Shown: positions 1 through 7,373, counted from the stretch's first letter. The stretch is DNA of 32,699 bases from Paraburkholderia sp. CNPSo 3274 (GCF_024206475.1 NZ_JAMBPR010000082.1:1-32699); one strand, 5' to 3'. Numbers and translations: made by a program. Notes: generated by a model from the letters alone, not told the origin.

Positions 1-1188
1 CTCGTCGCCGGTGAGATCGACGCTCGGAAAGCCGTGATCGACGAAGGTCTTCGCGATCAGCTGCGACTCGCCGCGGTTGCGGATCTGCACGCCCACGAAG
101 ATGTGCGCGCGTTCGGCGTCGTCGATGCGGTAGTTGAACTCGGTCACGCTGCGCGTGCCGACCAGCTCGCAGAAGCGCTTGAAGCTGCCGCGTTCCTCGG
201 GGATCGTCACGGCGAACACCGCTTCGCGCGCCTCGCCCACCTCGGCGCGCTCGGCCACAAAGCGCATGCGGTCGAAGTTCATGTTCGCGCCCGAGGTGAT
301 CGCCACCAGCGTCTGGCCTTCGATGCCCTCGCGTTCCGCGTACTGCTTCACGCCCGCCACCGCCAGTGCGCCTGCGGGTTCGAGCACGCTGCGTGTGTCC
401 TGGAAGACGTCCTTGATCGCGGCGCAAAGCGCGTCCGTATCGACGGTGAGCACTTCGTCGAGATACTGCTGGCACAGGCGGAAGGTTTCCTCGCCCACGA
501 GCTTCACGGCGGTGCCGTCCGAGAACAGGCCGACTTCGGTGAGTTCCACGCGCTGGCCCGCCTGGATCGACTGCGCCATCGCGCAGGAATCATCGGTCTG
601 CACGCCGATCACCTTGATCTCCGGGCGCACGGCCTTCACGTACGCCGCCACGCCTGCAGCCAGACCGCCGCCGCCAATCGGCACGAAGATCGCGTGAATC
701 GGGGCCTGATGCTGGCTCAGCACCTCCATCGCCACGGTGCCCTGGCCGGCGATCACGTGGGGATCGTCAAACGGATGCACGAAGGTCAGGCCGCGTTCTT
801 CCTGCAGGCGCACGGCGTGGGTGTAGGCGTCGCTGTATGACTCGCCGGCCTGCACGACCTCGACGGTCGCGCCGCCGTGGGCGCGCACCGCATCGACCTT
901 CACCTGCGGCGTGGTAACCGGCACGCAGATCACGGCCTTCACGCCGAGCTTCGCCGCCGAAAGCGCCACGCCCTGCGCGTGATTGCCCGCCGAGGCGGTG
1001 ATCACGCCGCGCTCGAGCTGCGCGGGCGTGAGATGCGCCATCTTGTTGTACGCGCCGCGCAGCTTGAAGGAGAACACCGGCTGGTTGTCCTCGCGCTTGA
1101 GGAACACGGCGTTGCGCAGGCGCGCCGAGAGATTCGGGGCGCGCTCGAGTTCGGTCTCGCGGGCGTGCTGCCAGACGTACGCTAACCC
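1..1188 (-). pseudogene. ilvA: ilvA, threonine deaminase, 5'-truncated and running off the window
   Basis: Read leftward, this is biosynthetic threonine ammonia-lyase, the PLP enzyme that makes 2-oxobutyrate for isoleucine. The PLP-lysine motif SFKLRGAYNKM, the phosphate/ligand motifs SAGNHAQG and PIGGGGLAAG, and the start of the C-terminal regulatory ACT-like part (EAVFAVTIPEERGSFKRFCELVG) are visible, and the frame is open to position 1. The front is abnormal. Similarity starts at VWQHARETELE, so roughly the first 15 residues of the family (the MxxxxYLKKILTARVY segment) are missing. Reading upstream, an in-frame TAG (1207-1209) comes before any ATG, GTG or TTG. The first in-frame GTG lies within the conserved core at 1105-1107, and the first ATG comes after the catalytic lysine. 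I infer a gene whose 5' end was cut away. The continuation left of the window is not visible. Confidence 0.85.
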
Positions 1189-1206
1189 ACCATTCGTTGA
1201 ATGGTG
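1188..1206. repeat. Perfect 8-bp-arm hairpin at the broken end of ilvA
   Basis: CACCATTC-GTT-GAATGGTG is a perfect inverted repeat with a 3-nt loop. It sits exactly where ilvA homology stops. It has no adjacent T run on either strand, so it is not a standard terminator. It may be a recombination scar, the end of a lost element, or an operator. Confidence 0.6.
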
Positions 1207-1298
1207 CTAATAATCAGCGCAATCGTGAAAAGGCGGCAGTTCATCTTATTAAGCATGACCTGGGGGGCAGGCGTTGTCAATTGCTCACAATCTTGTCG

Positions 1299-1316
1299 TT
1301 TGTAATGCACTACAAA
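1299..1316. promoter_or_regulatory. Operator-like near-palindrome
   Basis: TTTGTAATGCACTACAAA is an 18-bp near-palindrome of the form TTTGTA-RTGCAY-TACAAA, with only one asymmetric base pair. It resembles a helix-turn-helix protein operator, but no regulator gene lies beside it, so the cognate protein is unknown. Confidence 0.4.
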
Positions 1317-1406
1317 TTACGTCTCATTTGCTACGCTTTCCGCCTGACGTGGGTGTCTCCATGGCTAGAAGCGCAAAAAACGCGATTTAACTCCGCCCCA
1401 GCTAAC

Positions 1407-1422
1407 ATGTTTCGTGAAACAT
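1407..1422. promoter_or_regulatory. Short palindrome resembling a shortened chromosomal parS
   Basis: ATGTTTC-GT-GAAACAT has 7-bp arms. The inner part TGTTTCGTGAAACA matches the widespread chromosomal parS TGTTTCACGTGAAACA except that two central bases are absent. It differs clearly from the four parS-like sites upstream of parA. It may be a decayed site or chance. Confidence 0.3.
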
Positions 1423-1546
1423 TCTAGAAAACAATATTTAACTCATTGATTTCAAACGATTAAATTTGATCCGGTATTTTTTATCGCCTGTTTCACGGAT
1501 TCGACCCCGGTCGTGGTTCGCGTATGGCCCGCATCGCCGCTACAAC

Positions 1547-1571
1547 GAAAAAGGGCGTCTGACGACGCCCT
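1547..1571 (-). terminator. Rho-independent terminator of parAB
   Basis: On the minus strand AGGGCGTC-GTCA-GACGCCCT forms an 8-bp stem with a 4-nt loop, followed directly by TTTTT. It lies 33 bp after the parB stop. Confidence 0.85.
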
Positions 1572-1603
1572 CCCCTGCTACCGTTAGCCGATGCTCGCGA
1601 TGC

Positions 1604-2629
1604 TCAGGTCGTCTCGGTCGTGTCCATTTCCGAAGCCCACTGCTCGATGACCACCTTCACGCGCTCGGCTAGACGTTGCTGATCGGAAGGCGCGATACCC
1701 TTCAGGCTCAACTCTGCGCGCCCGTCACCGAACAGCTTCAGTTCGCCCAACGCGACACCGTCCGGTCGATTGAACTGGACGCGCGACTGGTAGTGCGTAC
1801 GGCGCGGCCCAACGCTGCGCGCGCCCGCTTCAGCCGAAGCGGCCGCCTCGAGCTTGCGTACGCTCGCCTTCCCTTCAATCACCTGCTGAAGCCAATGCTC
1901 GGCGACCGTTGCTCCGGCCCGGTCGAAGATCAGCTTGATGTTGTAGGCGTGTCCGAGTCCGACATCCTTGCGATTCTGCGCCATTCTCTGCAGCAGATAG
2001 GGCGGCAGCGACGTGAGCGCGATCACTTTGCTGATGTGCTTCGGATCTTCGCCTACGGCCACCCCCAACTCGACCTGGTCGACATAGACACGATCGTCGA
2101 GCAGTTTCTTCCACGCAAGCGCATCGTCGAATACCGTCTGTTCTTCGCGCTCCTTGTTGGCGTGATAGGCGCGCAGGTACAGGTTCTGGTTGTTGAGACC
2201 CTCGCGGACATCGGCGTCGATAAACTTGTCGCCGCGCGAACGCGCAGCGCGAATACGCCGCTCGCCGTCGACGATTACATATTGACCGGGAAACGCTGCG
2301 AGTTTCGTGACCAGGATCGGCGTAATCTGCCCTTGCGTCGCAAAGCTTTCGGCCAGTTCGTCGATCGTCTCGGCGCTGTAGAACGCGCGTGGATTGTACG
2401 GATTGGAAACGACATCTTCGACCGAAATCTTCCGGACCGCATGCAGCGAAAGCGGTGCCTCGATGACTTCGGCAGACTGGGCGGCCGGCGTGTCCGCGAC
2501 GTTGGGTGCGCCCGCGTCGCGCTGCGCGATATTGACGACATCGGCTTCGGCGAGACGCTCGCCAGCCGAAACGCGCTCGGCAGCCATGCCCGCGCGGACC
2601 TTGCTGGTGAAATTCAGCTTAGCGGCCAT
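1604..2629 (-). CDS. parB: ParB-type centromere-binding partition protein
   Basis: A 341-residue ParB/Spo0J-family protein that loads on parS, spreads as a CTP-dependent clamp and stimulates ParA for segregation of this replicon. After a variable N-terminus, the ParB nuclease-like/CTPase domain starts near residue 65 (ISVEDVVSNPYNPR). It continues with GQITPILVTK and the GERRIRAARSRGDK box at about residues 115-130. A helix-turn-helix follows (VELGVAVGEDPKHISKVIAL), then a C-terminal dimerisation region. The start at 2629 is set by a strong AGGAGGTGG ribosome-binding site; upstream codons in the same frame read through parA and are not used. The start overlaps the parA stop by 11 bp, implying translational coupling. 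A terminator follows. Confidence 0.93.
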   Translation of the reverse strand: MAAKLNFTSKVRAGMAAERVSAGERLAEADVVNIAQRDAGAPNVADTPAAQSAEVIEAPLSLHAVRKISVEDVVSNPYNPRAFYSAETIDELAESFATQGQITPILVTKLAAFPGQYVIVDGERRIRAARSRGDKFIDADVREGLNNQNLYLRAYHANKEREEQTVFDDALAWKKLLDDRVYVDQVELGVAVGEDPKHISKVIALTSLPPYLLQRMAQNRKDVGLGHAYNIKLIFDRAGATVAEHWLQQVIEGKASVRKLEAAASAEAGARSVGPRRTHYQSRVQFNRPDGVALGELKLFGDGRAELSLKGIAPSDQQRLAERVKVVIEQWASEMDTTETT

Positions 2630-3308
2630 CGACCACCTCCTCTTCTTCTTCCTGGACCAGCGCAATAATCTCGTTGTAGACGGCGCTAATTTCGTCCTTT
2701 GCGACTTTCGTCCCGCGCACGCCGCGCACATCGAAGACGGTGCGGCCAAGCGCTGCCGTCTGACGATAGAGCTCGCGCTGCTTGATGGTTGCCGAAAATA
2801 CGCGGACGTTGCTCTCGGCAAGAATGGCGCTCATCTGCGTGTGCAGCAGCGTCTTCGAATTAGATTTATTCAGCAAAATTGCGAACTTTCCGTCCGGATT
2901 GGCAACGCGGGTTCGCTCGACCAACTCAATCATCCCTTCGCTACTCCAGATGTCGATCGGCGACGCATCTGTCGGAATGACGGTAACGTCGGCTACGGCA
3001 AGAACTCGCGCGGTAGTGAGGTCGTTGATATTGGGCGGGCAGTCGACGATGACGACGTCGTAGTCGTTCGCCAGCGCCGCGACCTCCGGCCCAATCATCT
3101 TCTCCAGCTTGTGAATGCTGCCGACGCGGAACGGCAGGGGCGTTTCGGGACCTGCCGCCGCACACCAACTCATGCAAGATTGCTGACCATCGGCATCGGC
3201 TACATAGACCTTATAGCCTTCAGCCTGAAATGCCCCAGCCAGATTCATGCTGGTGGTGGTTTTACCAACCCCACCTTTTTGGTTCGCTACGGCTATCACG
3301 AGACCCAT
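2619..3308 (-). CDS. parA: ParA-type partition ATPase
   Basis: A 229-residue MinD/ParA Walker ATPase that positions the replicon on the nucleoid with ParB. The deviant Walker A KGGVGKTT is at residues 11-18, the A' region is VYVADADGQQS, and Walker B is VVIVDCPPN near residue 85. There is no N-terminal DNA-binding extension, so it is the short form. The reading frame is open further upstream to 3380 and passes through the first parS-like site. I chose ATG 3308 because GGAG lies 7 bases before it and the conserved VIAVANQKGG follows at once; ATG 3320 is the alternative. It is the first gene of the parAB operon. Confidence 0.93.
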   Translation of the reverse strand: MGLVIAVANQKGGVGKTTTSMNLAGAFQAEGYKVYVADADGQQSCMSWCAAAGPETPLPFRVGSIHKLEKMIGPEVAALANDYDVVIVDCPPNINDLTTARVLAVADVTVIPTDASPIDIWSSEGMIELVERTRVANPDGKFAILLNKSNSKTLLHTQMSAILAESNVRVFSATIKQRELYRQTAALGRTVFDVRGVRGTKVAKDEISAVYNEIIALVQEEEEEVVDGR

Positions 3309-3357
3309 TCGTTTCTCCATGCAATTGTTCAACAGCGGACGAGCCTCCCAAGCACAC

Positions 3358-3371
3358 TCTCCACGTGGAGA
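3358..3371. other. parS: parS-like site 1
   Basis: TCTCCACGTGGAGA is a perfect 14-bp palindrome, 50 bp upstream of the parA start and so inside its leader. ParB bound here could also repress parAB. Confidence 0.85.
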
Positions 3372-3545
3372 CTCCAGCAAGTCACTCGAGAGTCTAATGG
3401 CAACTTAAAGTAAATTCTAGGATTTCCGTCTCAGACGTTGCCAGTTCACAACCAATTGGCTGAACGGACAAGGATTAGACGCAACGCAGAAGATTGACGG
3501 GCGGCCAGATTGGCCGGATTGCGATGCTTCAACGACGGTGGAAGT

Positions 3546-3565
3546 CGATCTCCACGTGGAGATCG
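3546..3565. other. parS: parS-like site 2
   Basis: The same core TCTCCACGTGGAGA, here extended to a perfect 20-bp palindrome by CGA/TCG flanks. This is the longest of the four copies. Confidence 0.88.
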
Positions 3566-3728
3566 CAGAATGCCACCGAAGGTGCCGAGCTTGTCCGCTC
3601 GCAGATCGATGAGTCGCAACATCTTTGCACAGCCGTGTAATACGCGCGTGACGTTGGGTAGAAGGATCGAGTTGGGCGAAAGTACTGGAGAGGGTAGCTC
3701 CGCGGAGGGAGTTGAAGAGCATCACGCA

Positions 3729-3746
3729 AATCTCCACGTGGAGATT
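3729..3746. other. parS: parS-like site 3
   Basis: An 18-bp perfect palindrome, AATCTCCACGTGGAGATT, with the same core as the other copies. Confidence 0.87.
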
Positions 3747-3876
3747 CATTAATCGGCATTCGCGAAGAATGCTTACGCGTGTGCAAGTGGTATCCAGGAG
3801 GGCTGTAGCAATCGGGCACTGACCGTTACAAGCATGCCGCCGAGCCCACAAATTCTTGATCGTTTGAAGCAGCGAC

Positions 3877-3890
3877 TCTCCACGTGGAGA
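3877..3890. other. parS: parS-like site 4
   Basis: TCTCCACGTGGAGA, a 14-bp perfect palindrome. It is the rep-proximal copy of the cluster; successive sites lie about 150-190 bp apart. Confidence 0.85.
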
Positions 3891-4125
3891 TCAGCACGAA
3901 CAGCTACGAACTAACAAAGCGGCATCAGCACTCACAGCACCTCGAGGCGAAGCACGAACATCACTCCGAGGCATTCAAGCAGTCAAAACCTGGTGGGCCA
4001 CGAAAAAAGTGAGCTCCTCTAACGCGCAGGAGCTTGGAAATATATATTTAGCTACGATTTCTACGTCGCTATATTTCACAAAATTTCCTTGCACGCAACC
4101 CACGTGTACACGCAGCGAATCGCGC

Positions 4126-4152
4126 CAAAAAAACGGCGGCCGAAGCCGCCGT
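4126..4152 (-). terminator. Rho-independent terminator of rep
   Basis: Minus-strand ACGGCGGC-TTCG-GCCGCCGT has an 8-bp stem closed by a stable TTCG tetraloop, followed by seven T. It starts 19 bp after the rep stop codon. Confidence 0.9.
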
Positions 4153-4171
4153 CCCGTTTCTTCCATCGCTT

Positions 4172-5545
4172 TTAATCGTCTCGCGCTTTCAACGCAAAAT
4201 CGATTTCCGCACCCTGCAGGCCTTCGCCCCCAGCCGGCGCCTGCTGTCCGCTCAACAGGAATTCAAGCAGATCGGCAGCAGTCGGTTGGCCCCAAGTGTC
4301 CAGCACCACCCAACGGAAGAAGTTCGTCGAGGCCATCTTGCTTGGCACCTTCGCCGTCGACACCTTGAGCTTGTCCATGCCGACCGTCTCGTTGTAGCGC
4401 TTGATCAGCGCAGTCTGGTCGTCGTACTCGAGCTCATTGAAGTAGGCACGCGCCTCATTGATCTTCGCGGCGATATAGCGGTCCTTCACCTGATCCTGAC
4501 TCTCTCGCGCGCGGCCAGCGTCGGCGGCGGGCGCGGCGGCATTCGCACCGGGCAACTCGTAGCCCTCCGCCAACGCCTTGCGGAAATACGCCGCAACGTT
4601 TGCGAGCGGCGCGGCATTTTTCTGTGCCACCCGCGCCGCGGTATAAGCCACCGCTGTGCGAATCTTCTCCTCGCCGTACTGCTTGAGCAGGCGCCGCGCC
4701 TCGGAAACCGGAATACTGAACTTCGACATCTCGCCAATCAGCAGCGTTTCGTTTGCACGCAGTTCCTGGGACGGATCGGTCTCCGGCTTGCGGGTCACAC
4801 GGAACTGCAGGGCGACGACCGAGCGTCCCACCTTGTGCTCGATGAGCTCGAACATGTGATCCGAAATCTCGTTGACTTCCTTGATGCAGGGCACCAGCAC
4901 ACGGCTCTTGAACTGCTTGTAGAGCTTGTACGATTGCGCCGAAGTATCTTGCCCAAGGATCAGATCGCGCAATGTCTCGAGCGGAAAGCGCGCCGTCACA
5001 CCCACGGCCTCGTAGCGAACGACGTTCTCCCACAGCGCGAGCGAATGCGCCTTCCTGAACTGACGCGTGATGCGCATGTCGATCATCGCGTAGATTTCAG
5101 GATTGAGCAGTTCGCCGCGAATCTGCTCGGAGAAGGTGTAGCGCAATACCGACCGCTCAAGCTCGGCGCCGGCGAGCAAACCGGACGCCTTCCAGATGCT
5201 GCGCTTGTCCTGCGTGAGGTAGTCCCAGTTCACGACCGTGCTGATGAGCGAGTTGATCGTTTCCTTGACGTACTCGGTGTTGTTACTGTTCAGATCGACG
5301 TCCTGCGAGAGGGCGGAGATCGTGATCTCGAACGACGAGCGGCCGCGGTCGAGGGAATCCTGGCGAATGGCGTTCTTGATCAGCGAGCTGAACATCTTGC
5401 GCTGCTGCAGGCTGATCGACCCGGACTTCGGTGCGATATGAATCGCCGGAACGGCCTTGCGAAACAGATCAGGCGGCTGGCCTTGCTGGAATACGAGTGC
5501 ACCTTGTTTGTCGGCGTCGCCGGCTTCGGCCTTTTTTCTTGCCAT
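4172..5545 (-). CDS. Rep_3-type replication initiator protein (RepB-like)
   Basis: A 457-residue protein of the Rep_3 (iteron-binding, double winged-helix) initiator type found on Burkholderia secondary chromosomes and megaplasmids. The N-terminal winged helix covers roughly residues 40-180 (ISLQQRKMFSSLIKNAIRQ, then NNTEYVKETINSLISTVVNWDYL). The second covers about 180-290 (RKAHSLALWENVVRYEAVG, then SYKLYKQFKSRVLVPCIKEVNEISD). A longer C-terminal extension includes an Ala-rich linker. The upstream frame is open to 5713 but crosses the operator; ATG 5545 gives the conserved start MARKK. It faces a large iteron array, and its promoter lies inside a long inverted repeat, so it should bind both. 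It is separated from parAB by the parS-like cluster and its own terminator. Confidence 0.9.
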   Translation of the reverse strand: MARKKAEAGDADKQGALVFQQGQPPDLFRKAVPAIHIAPKSGSISLQQRKMFSSLIKNAIRQDSLDRGRSSFEITISALSQDVDLNSNNTEYVKETINSLISTVVNWDYLTQDKRSIWKASGLLAGAELERSVLRYTFSEQIRGELLNPEIYAMIDMRITRQFRKAHSLALWENVVRYEAVGVTARFPLETLRDLILGQDTSAQSYKLYKQFKSRVLVPCIKEVNEISDHMFELIEHKVGRSVVALQFRVTRKPETDPSQELRANETLLIGEMSKFSIPVSEARRLLKQYGEEKIRTAVAYTAARVAQKNAAPLANVAAYFRKALAEGYELPGANAAAPAADAGRARESQDQVKDRYIAAKINEARAYFNELEYDDQTALIKRYNETVGMDKLKVSTAKVPSKMASTNFFRWVVLDTWGQPTAADLLEFLLSGQQAPAGGEGLQGAEIDFALKARDD

Positions 5546-5565
5546 ATGACCCACGTTGAAAGGGA

Positions 5566-5610
5566 ACCTGGTCGGTTGGTAACTGTATACCAACCGACCA
5601 GGTGACTCAA
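5566..5610 (-). promoter_or_regulatory. rep promoter embedded in a 16-bp-arm inverted repeat (autoregulatory operator)
   Basis: The arms 5566-5581 and 5588-5603 are perfectly complementary over 16 bp around a 6-base spacer. On the minus strand TTGAGT (5605-5610) and TACAGT (5582-5587, the spacer itself) make a sigma-70-like promoter with 17-bp spacing. One arm therefore fills the -35/-10 interval and the other lies just downstream. A protein dimer on this repeat would exclude RNA polymerase. Autorepression by Rep dimers is the known pattern for Rep_3 plasmids; applying it here is inference. Confidence 0.8.
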
Positions 5611-5923
5611 GGCCGCAAACGCAATCGTGACGCAGCACGACACGCAAGGGCGGAGACCATTGACAGCCGGAGATTCTCTGCCTCGATGGCCACCGGGAAC
5701 CCCTCCCGGGCACTCAGAGCAGACCCCGCGCATGAACCCATAACTGGTGACCTTTGCATCGCTGCACCCTGAAAACCATCCCATAACTGGTGACCTTTAG
5801 GCCGAATGTGAGTACTTACTCTGTCAATGCAGCCCCGACAGGTAGCCGTCCATGGGATTTTTCGCGTTGCTATCCGGGTTGTCGCTCGGAACGGGTCCGC
5901 CAAGCCTCGGCATGCTTATGACG

Positions 5924-6280
5924 CCCATAAATGGTGACCTGAACCGGCTCCCACAAATGGCTACCCATGCGCAGGCGCATTGCGGCTTCGGCGATCTGCG
6001 AATCCGCCCTTGCCCCCATAACCGGTGACCCAAACCGGATCCCATAGGCGGTTACCTCGGACCAGCTCGCTTCTTCTTATGCAAGGATTCATGCGGGGGA
6101 GCCGATTCAGCGCTCTATGACGCCGGTATATCTCTCCACAAAAGCCACCATATCTGGTTACCCAAGCTGATTCCCAAAGACGGTTACCTGAACCCAGGCG
6201 AGTGTGCCTCTCAAGCGCCGTCAGGAAGGGCGCCCCATCCCATACGCGGCGACCTTCCCTGACTCCCATAAACGGCGACC
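5924..6280 (+). repeat. Four iteron pairs with 26-bp internal spacing
   Basis: The pairs 5924/5950, 6015/6041, 6147/6173 and 6239/6265 are each offset by exactly 26 bp (about 2.5 helical turns) and separated by 65-106 bp. The first members mostly have GGTGACC and the second members GGTTACC or close variants. Confidence 0.85.
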
Positions 6281-6327
6281 TGAAGGCAAAACCGCTCCTT
6301 TTCCCATAGCGGGCAACCTTCTCCCCA

Positions 6328-6336
6328 TATCCACAA
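6328..6336 (+). other. DnaA-box-like site 1 inside an iteron
   Basis: ATATCCACA matches the DnaA box TTATCCACA at 8 of 9 bases and is internal to the iteron variant at 6324-6339. Confidence 0.6.
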
Positions 6337-6370
6337 CCCGTAAACCCCATGCCCGGCTACCGAAGTCCCA

Positions 6371-6379
6371 TATCCACAA
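6371..6379 (+). other. DnaA-box-like site 2 inside an iteron
   Basis: A second ATATCCACA, exactly 43 bp from the first and in the same position within its iteron (6367-6382). Confidence 0.6.
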
Positions 6380-6467
6380 CCCGAAACTCCCATACCCGGG
6401 ACCGCGAATCCCATAACACGCCACCAAATCGGCCGCAAAGCCACGCCTGGTAAGGGTTTGCGGCGCC

Positions 6468-6515
6468 TAAAGGTTTACTAAAGTTCTTAAAGCGTAAAAG
6501 GTAAACACTAAAACA
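6468..6515. other. AT-rich DNA-unwinding element candidate
   Basis: The sequence becomes strongly AT-rich immediately after the phased array and carries repeated TAAA motifs. It is flanked by GTTTAC (6473-6478) and GTAAAC (6501-6506) in inverted orientation. Position and composition fit the melting region of an iteron origin. Confidence 0.7.
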
Positions 6516-6754
6516 CGCGTCCGATGAGAAAGACGTCTCCCAAAACCGGGGACCTTAATGCATGTGAGTGGTCACCAACCTCCGTGGCCCCATTCCCGGT
6601 TACCTAGCCCGTCTATCAAGGCATTGCGGGCACCATAGGCCTCTACCTAAGCCACGCACTCCTCAGACATGACATTCAGATGTTGAGTTAGATCCATGAT
6701 TTCCTGAGAAAAATCCTTGAATGGTCTCCGGATATGGTGCGGTACTTCGTTCAA

Positions 6755-6939
6755 GGTAACTGCCTATGGGACCGATCGAATAGCTGGCAAGCCCTACGCA
6801 GCGCGACTGCTGAGCTAACTGGCCGTCGCCCAGGACTCGCCACCAATCCCGGTCTCAAGAACAAGCGACCGGGAAAACTACCCGTGCACCAATGCCTCCT
6901 CCCATTTCCGGTTACCCAGTTCAGGTCACCAAATATGGG
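6755..6939. repeat. Inverted iterons on the far side of the AT-rich element
   Basis: GGTAACTGCCTATGGG (6755-6770) and GGTCACCAAATATGGG (6924-6939) are reverse-oriented iterons. CCCATTTCCGGTTACC (6901-6916) is a forward one, facing the 6924 copy 7 bp away. Confidence 0.75.
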
Positions 6940-7058
6940 AGCAGCTGAAGGACCACATGGGCCGCTAGCCCAGGAGATTACGGAAAGCCCGGCAGAAACC
7001 GGACAAGGTGCACTGCACAAAGTCCATCGGGGACCTACGGGCCGCCGGGCGGCCGATC

Positions 7059-7373
7059 TCAGTCTGAATTCGCAGGAAAGGTCACCGCGGCCGCGGTGTG
7101 CTGCGGCAGGCAATCGCTGCGATACACGTCCGTGAGACGCTGCTGGGCGGCTTCGATATTGGCGGGATAGGTATTGTCGTCAGAGTTAGGCTCGTAGCCC
7201 ACCGCCTCGAGTTCCTTGAGTCCCCGTATCAGATCCGAATGCGTGACCTCGTGTGCCGGTTTGACGAACGGGTAGCTGTGGCATTCCTGCTGAGTCAGAT
7301 GCGGCGCGGCGACCGCGCTTACGCTCACCGCTCCCACAAACGGCACCCATACGAACTTCAGCCATGACTTCAT
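7059..7373 (-). CDS. DUF4148-type small exported protein
   Basis: A 104-residue protein with an N-terminal signal peptide (MKSWLKFVWVPFVGAVSVSAVAA, cleavage likely after AVAA). The mature part contains LKELEAVGYEPNSDDNTYPANIEAAQQRL, the signature of the small periplasmic DUF4148 family that is common in Burkholderiaceae and has no known function. AGGAGG lies 8 bases before ATG 7373. Two cysteines in the mature part (in QECHSYPF and RSDCLPQ) could form a disulfide. The family is often encoded near envelope-stress or two-component genes. It sits between the replication origin and the degraded kinase gene and reads toward the origin. Confidence 0.75.
   Translation of the reverse strand: MKSWLKFVWVPFVGAVSVSAVAAPHLTQQECHSYPFVKPAHEVTHSDLIRGLKELEAVGYEPNSDDNTYPANIEAAQQRLTDVYRSDCLPQHTAAAVTFPANSD

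Larger units (their letters stand above)
1207..1545. other. AT-rich non-coding gap between ilvA remnant and parB terminator
   Basis: No credible gene is seen. The stretch is much more AT-rich than its surroundings and carries two symmetric sites, at 1299-1316 and 1407-1422, listed separately. Base composition changes sharply at about 1207, consistent with a junction between the ilvA fragment and replicon backbone. Confidence 0.6.
3309..4125. other. Centromere-like intergenic region between parA and rep
   Basis: About 800 bp with no credible gene. Its content is the four parS-like palindromes, and the parAB promoter must also lie in it. A weak minus-strand -10 candidate, TAGAAT, is at 3413-3418. 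Around 4040-4100 there is an AT-rich patch with tatattt/aaatata symmetry. Open frames here read through the palindromes and have no family resemblance. Confidence 0.7.
6303..6425 (+). repeat. Phased six-iteron tandem array, 21/22-bp period
   Basis: Iterons start at 6303, 6324, 6346, 6367, 6389 and 6410, alternating 21 and 22 bp, i.e. 21.5 bp or two helical turns. A 43-bp unit is duplicated (6324-6366 and 6367-6409): each begins with CCCATATCCACAACCC and is followed by a more canonical iteron. The array ends about 45 bp before the AT-rich element. Confidence 0.85.
5737..6939. other. Iteron-type replication origin
   Basis: About 22 copies of a 16-bp iteron with consensus CCCATAAMYGGTKACC lie upstream of rep. 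Plus-strand starts are 5737, 5780, 5924, 5950, 6015, 6041, 6147, 6173, 6239, 6265, 6303, 6324, 6346, 6367, 6389, 6410, 6539, 6589, 6632 and 6901. Minus-strand copies are at 6755 and 6924. The region also has DnaA-box-like sites and an AT-rich element. Reading frames through it (around 5820-6440, minus) are low-complexity products of the repeats, not genes. From 6430 to 7058 there is otherwise no gene. Confidence 0.9.

Noticed and set aside
1676..2668. 330-codon plus-strand frame
   Set aside because: It is the antisense of parB; no family resemblance, only high-GC codon shadowing.
3417..3851. 144-codon minus-strand frame and its neighbours in the parS region
   Set aside because: They read through the parS-like palindromes and have no family resemblance.
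4286..5605. 439-codon plus-strand frame
   Set aside because: It is the antisense of the rep gene, whose family motifs are clear on the other strand.
5824..6444. Several minus-strand frames rich in YG, WG and VTGYG motifs
   Set aside because: They translate the iterons; the periodic peptides mirror the repeat, with no ribosome-binding sites.
7333..7348. Iteron-like CCCACAAACGGCACCC
   Set aside because: It encodes the signal-peptide region of the DUF4148 gene and deviates in the conserved GGTKACC part; probably chance.
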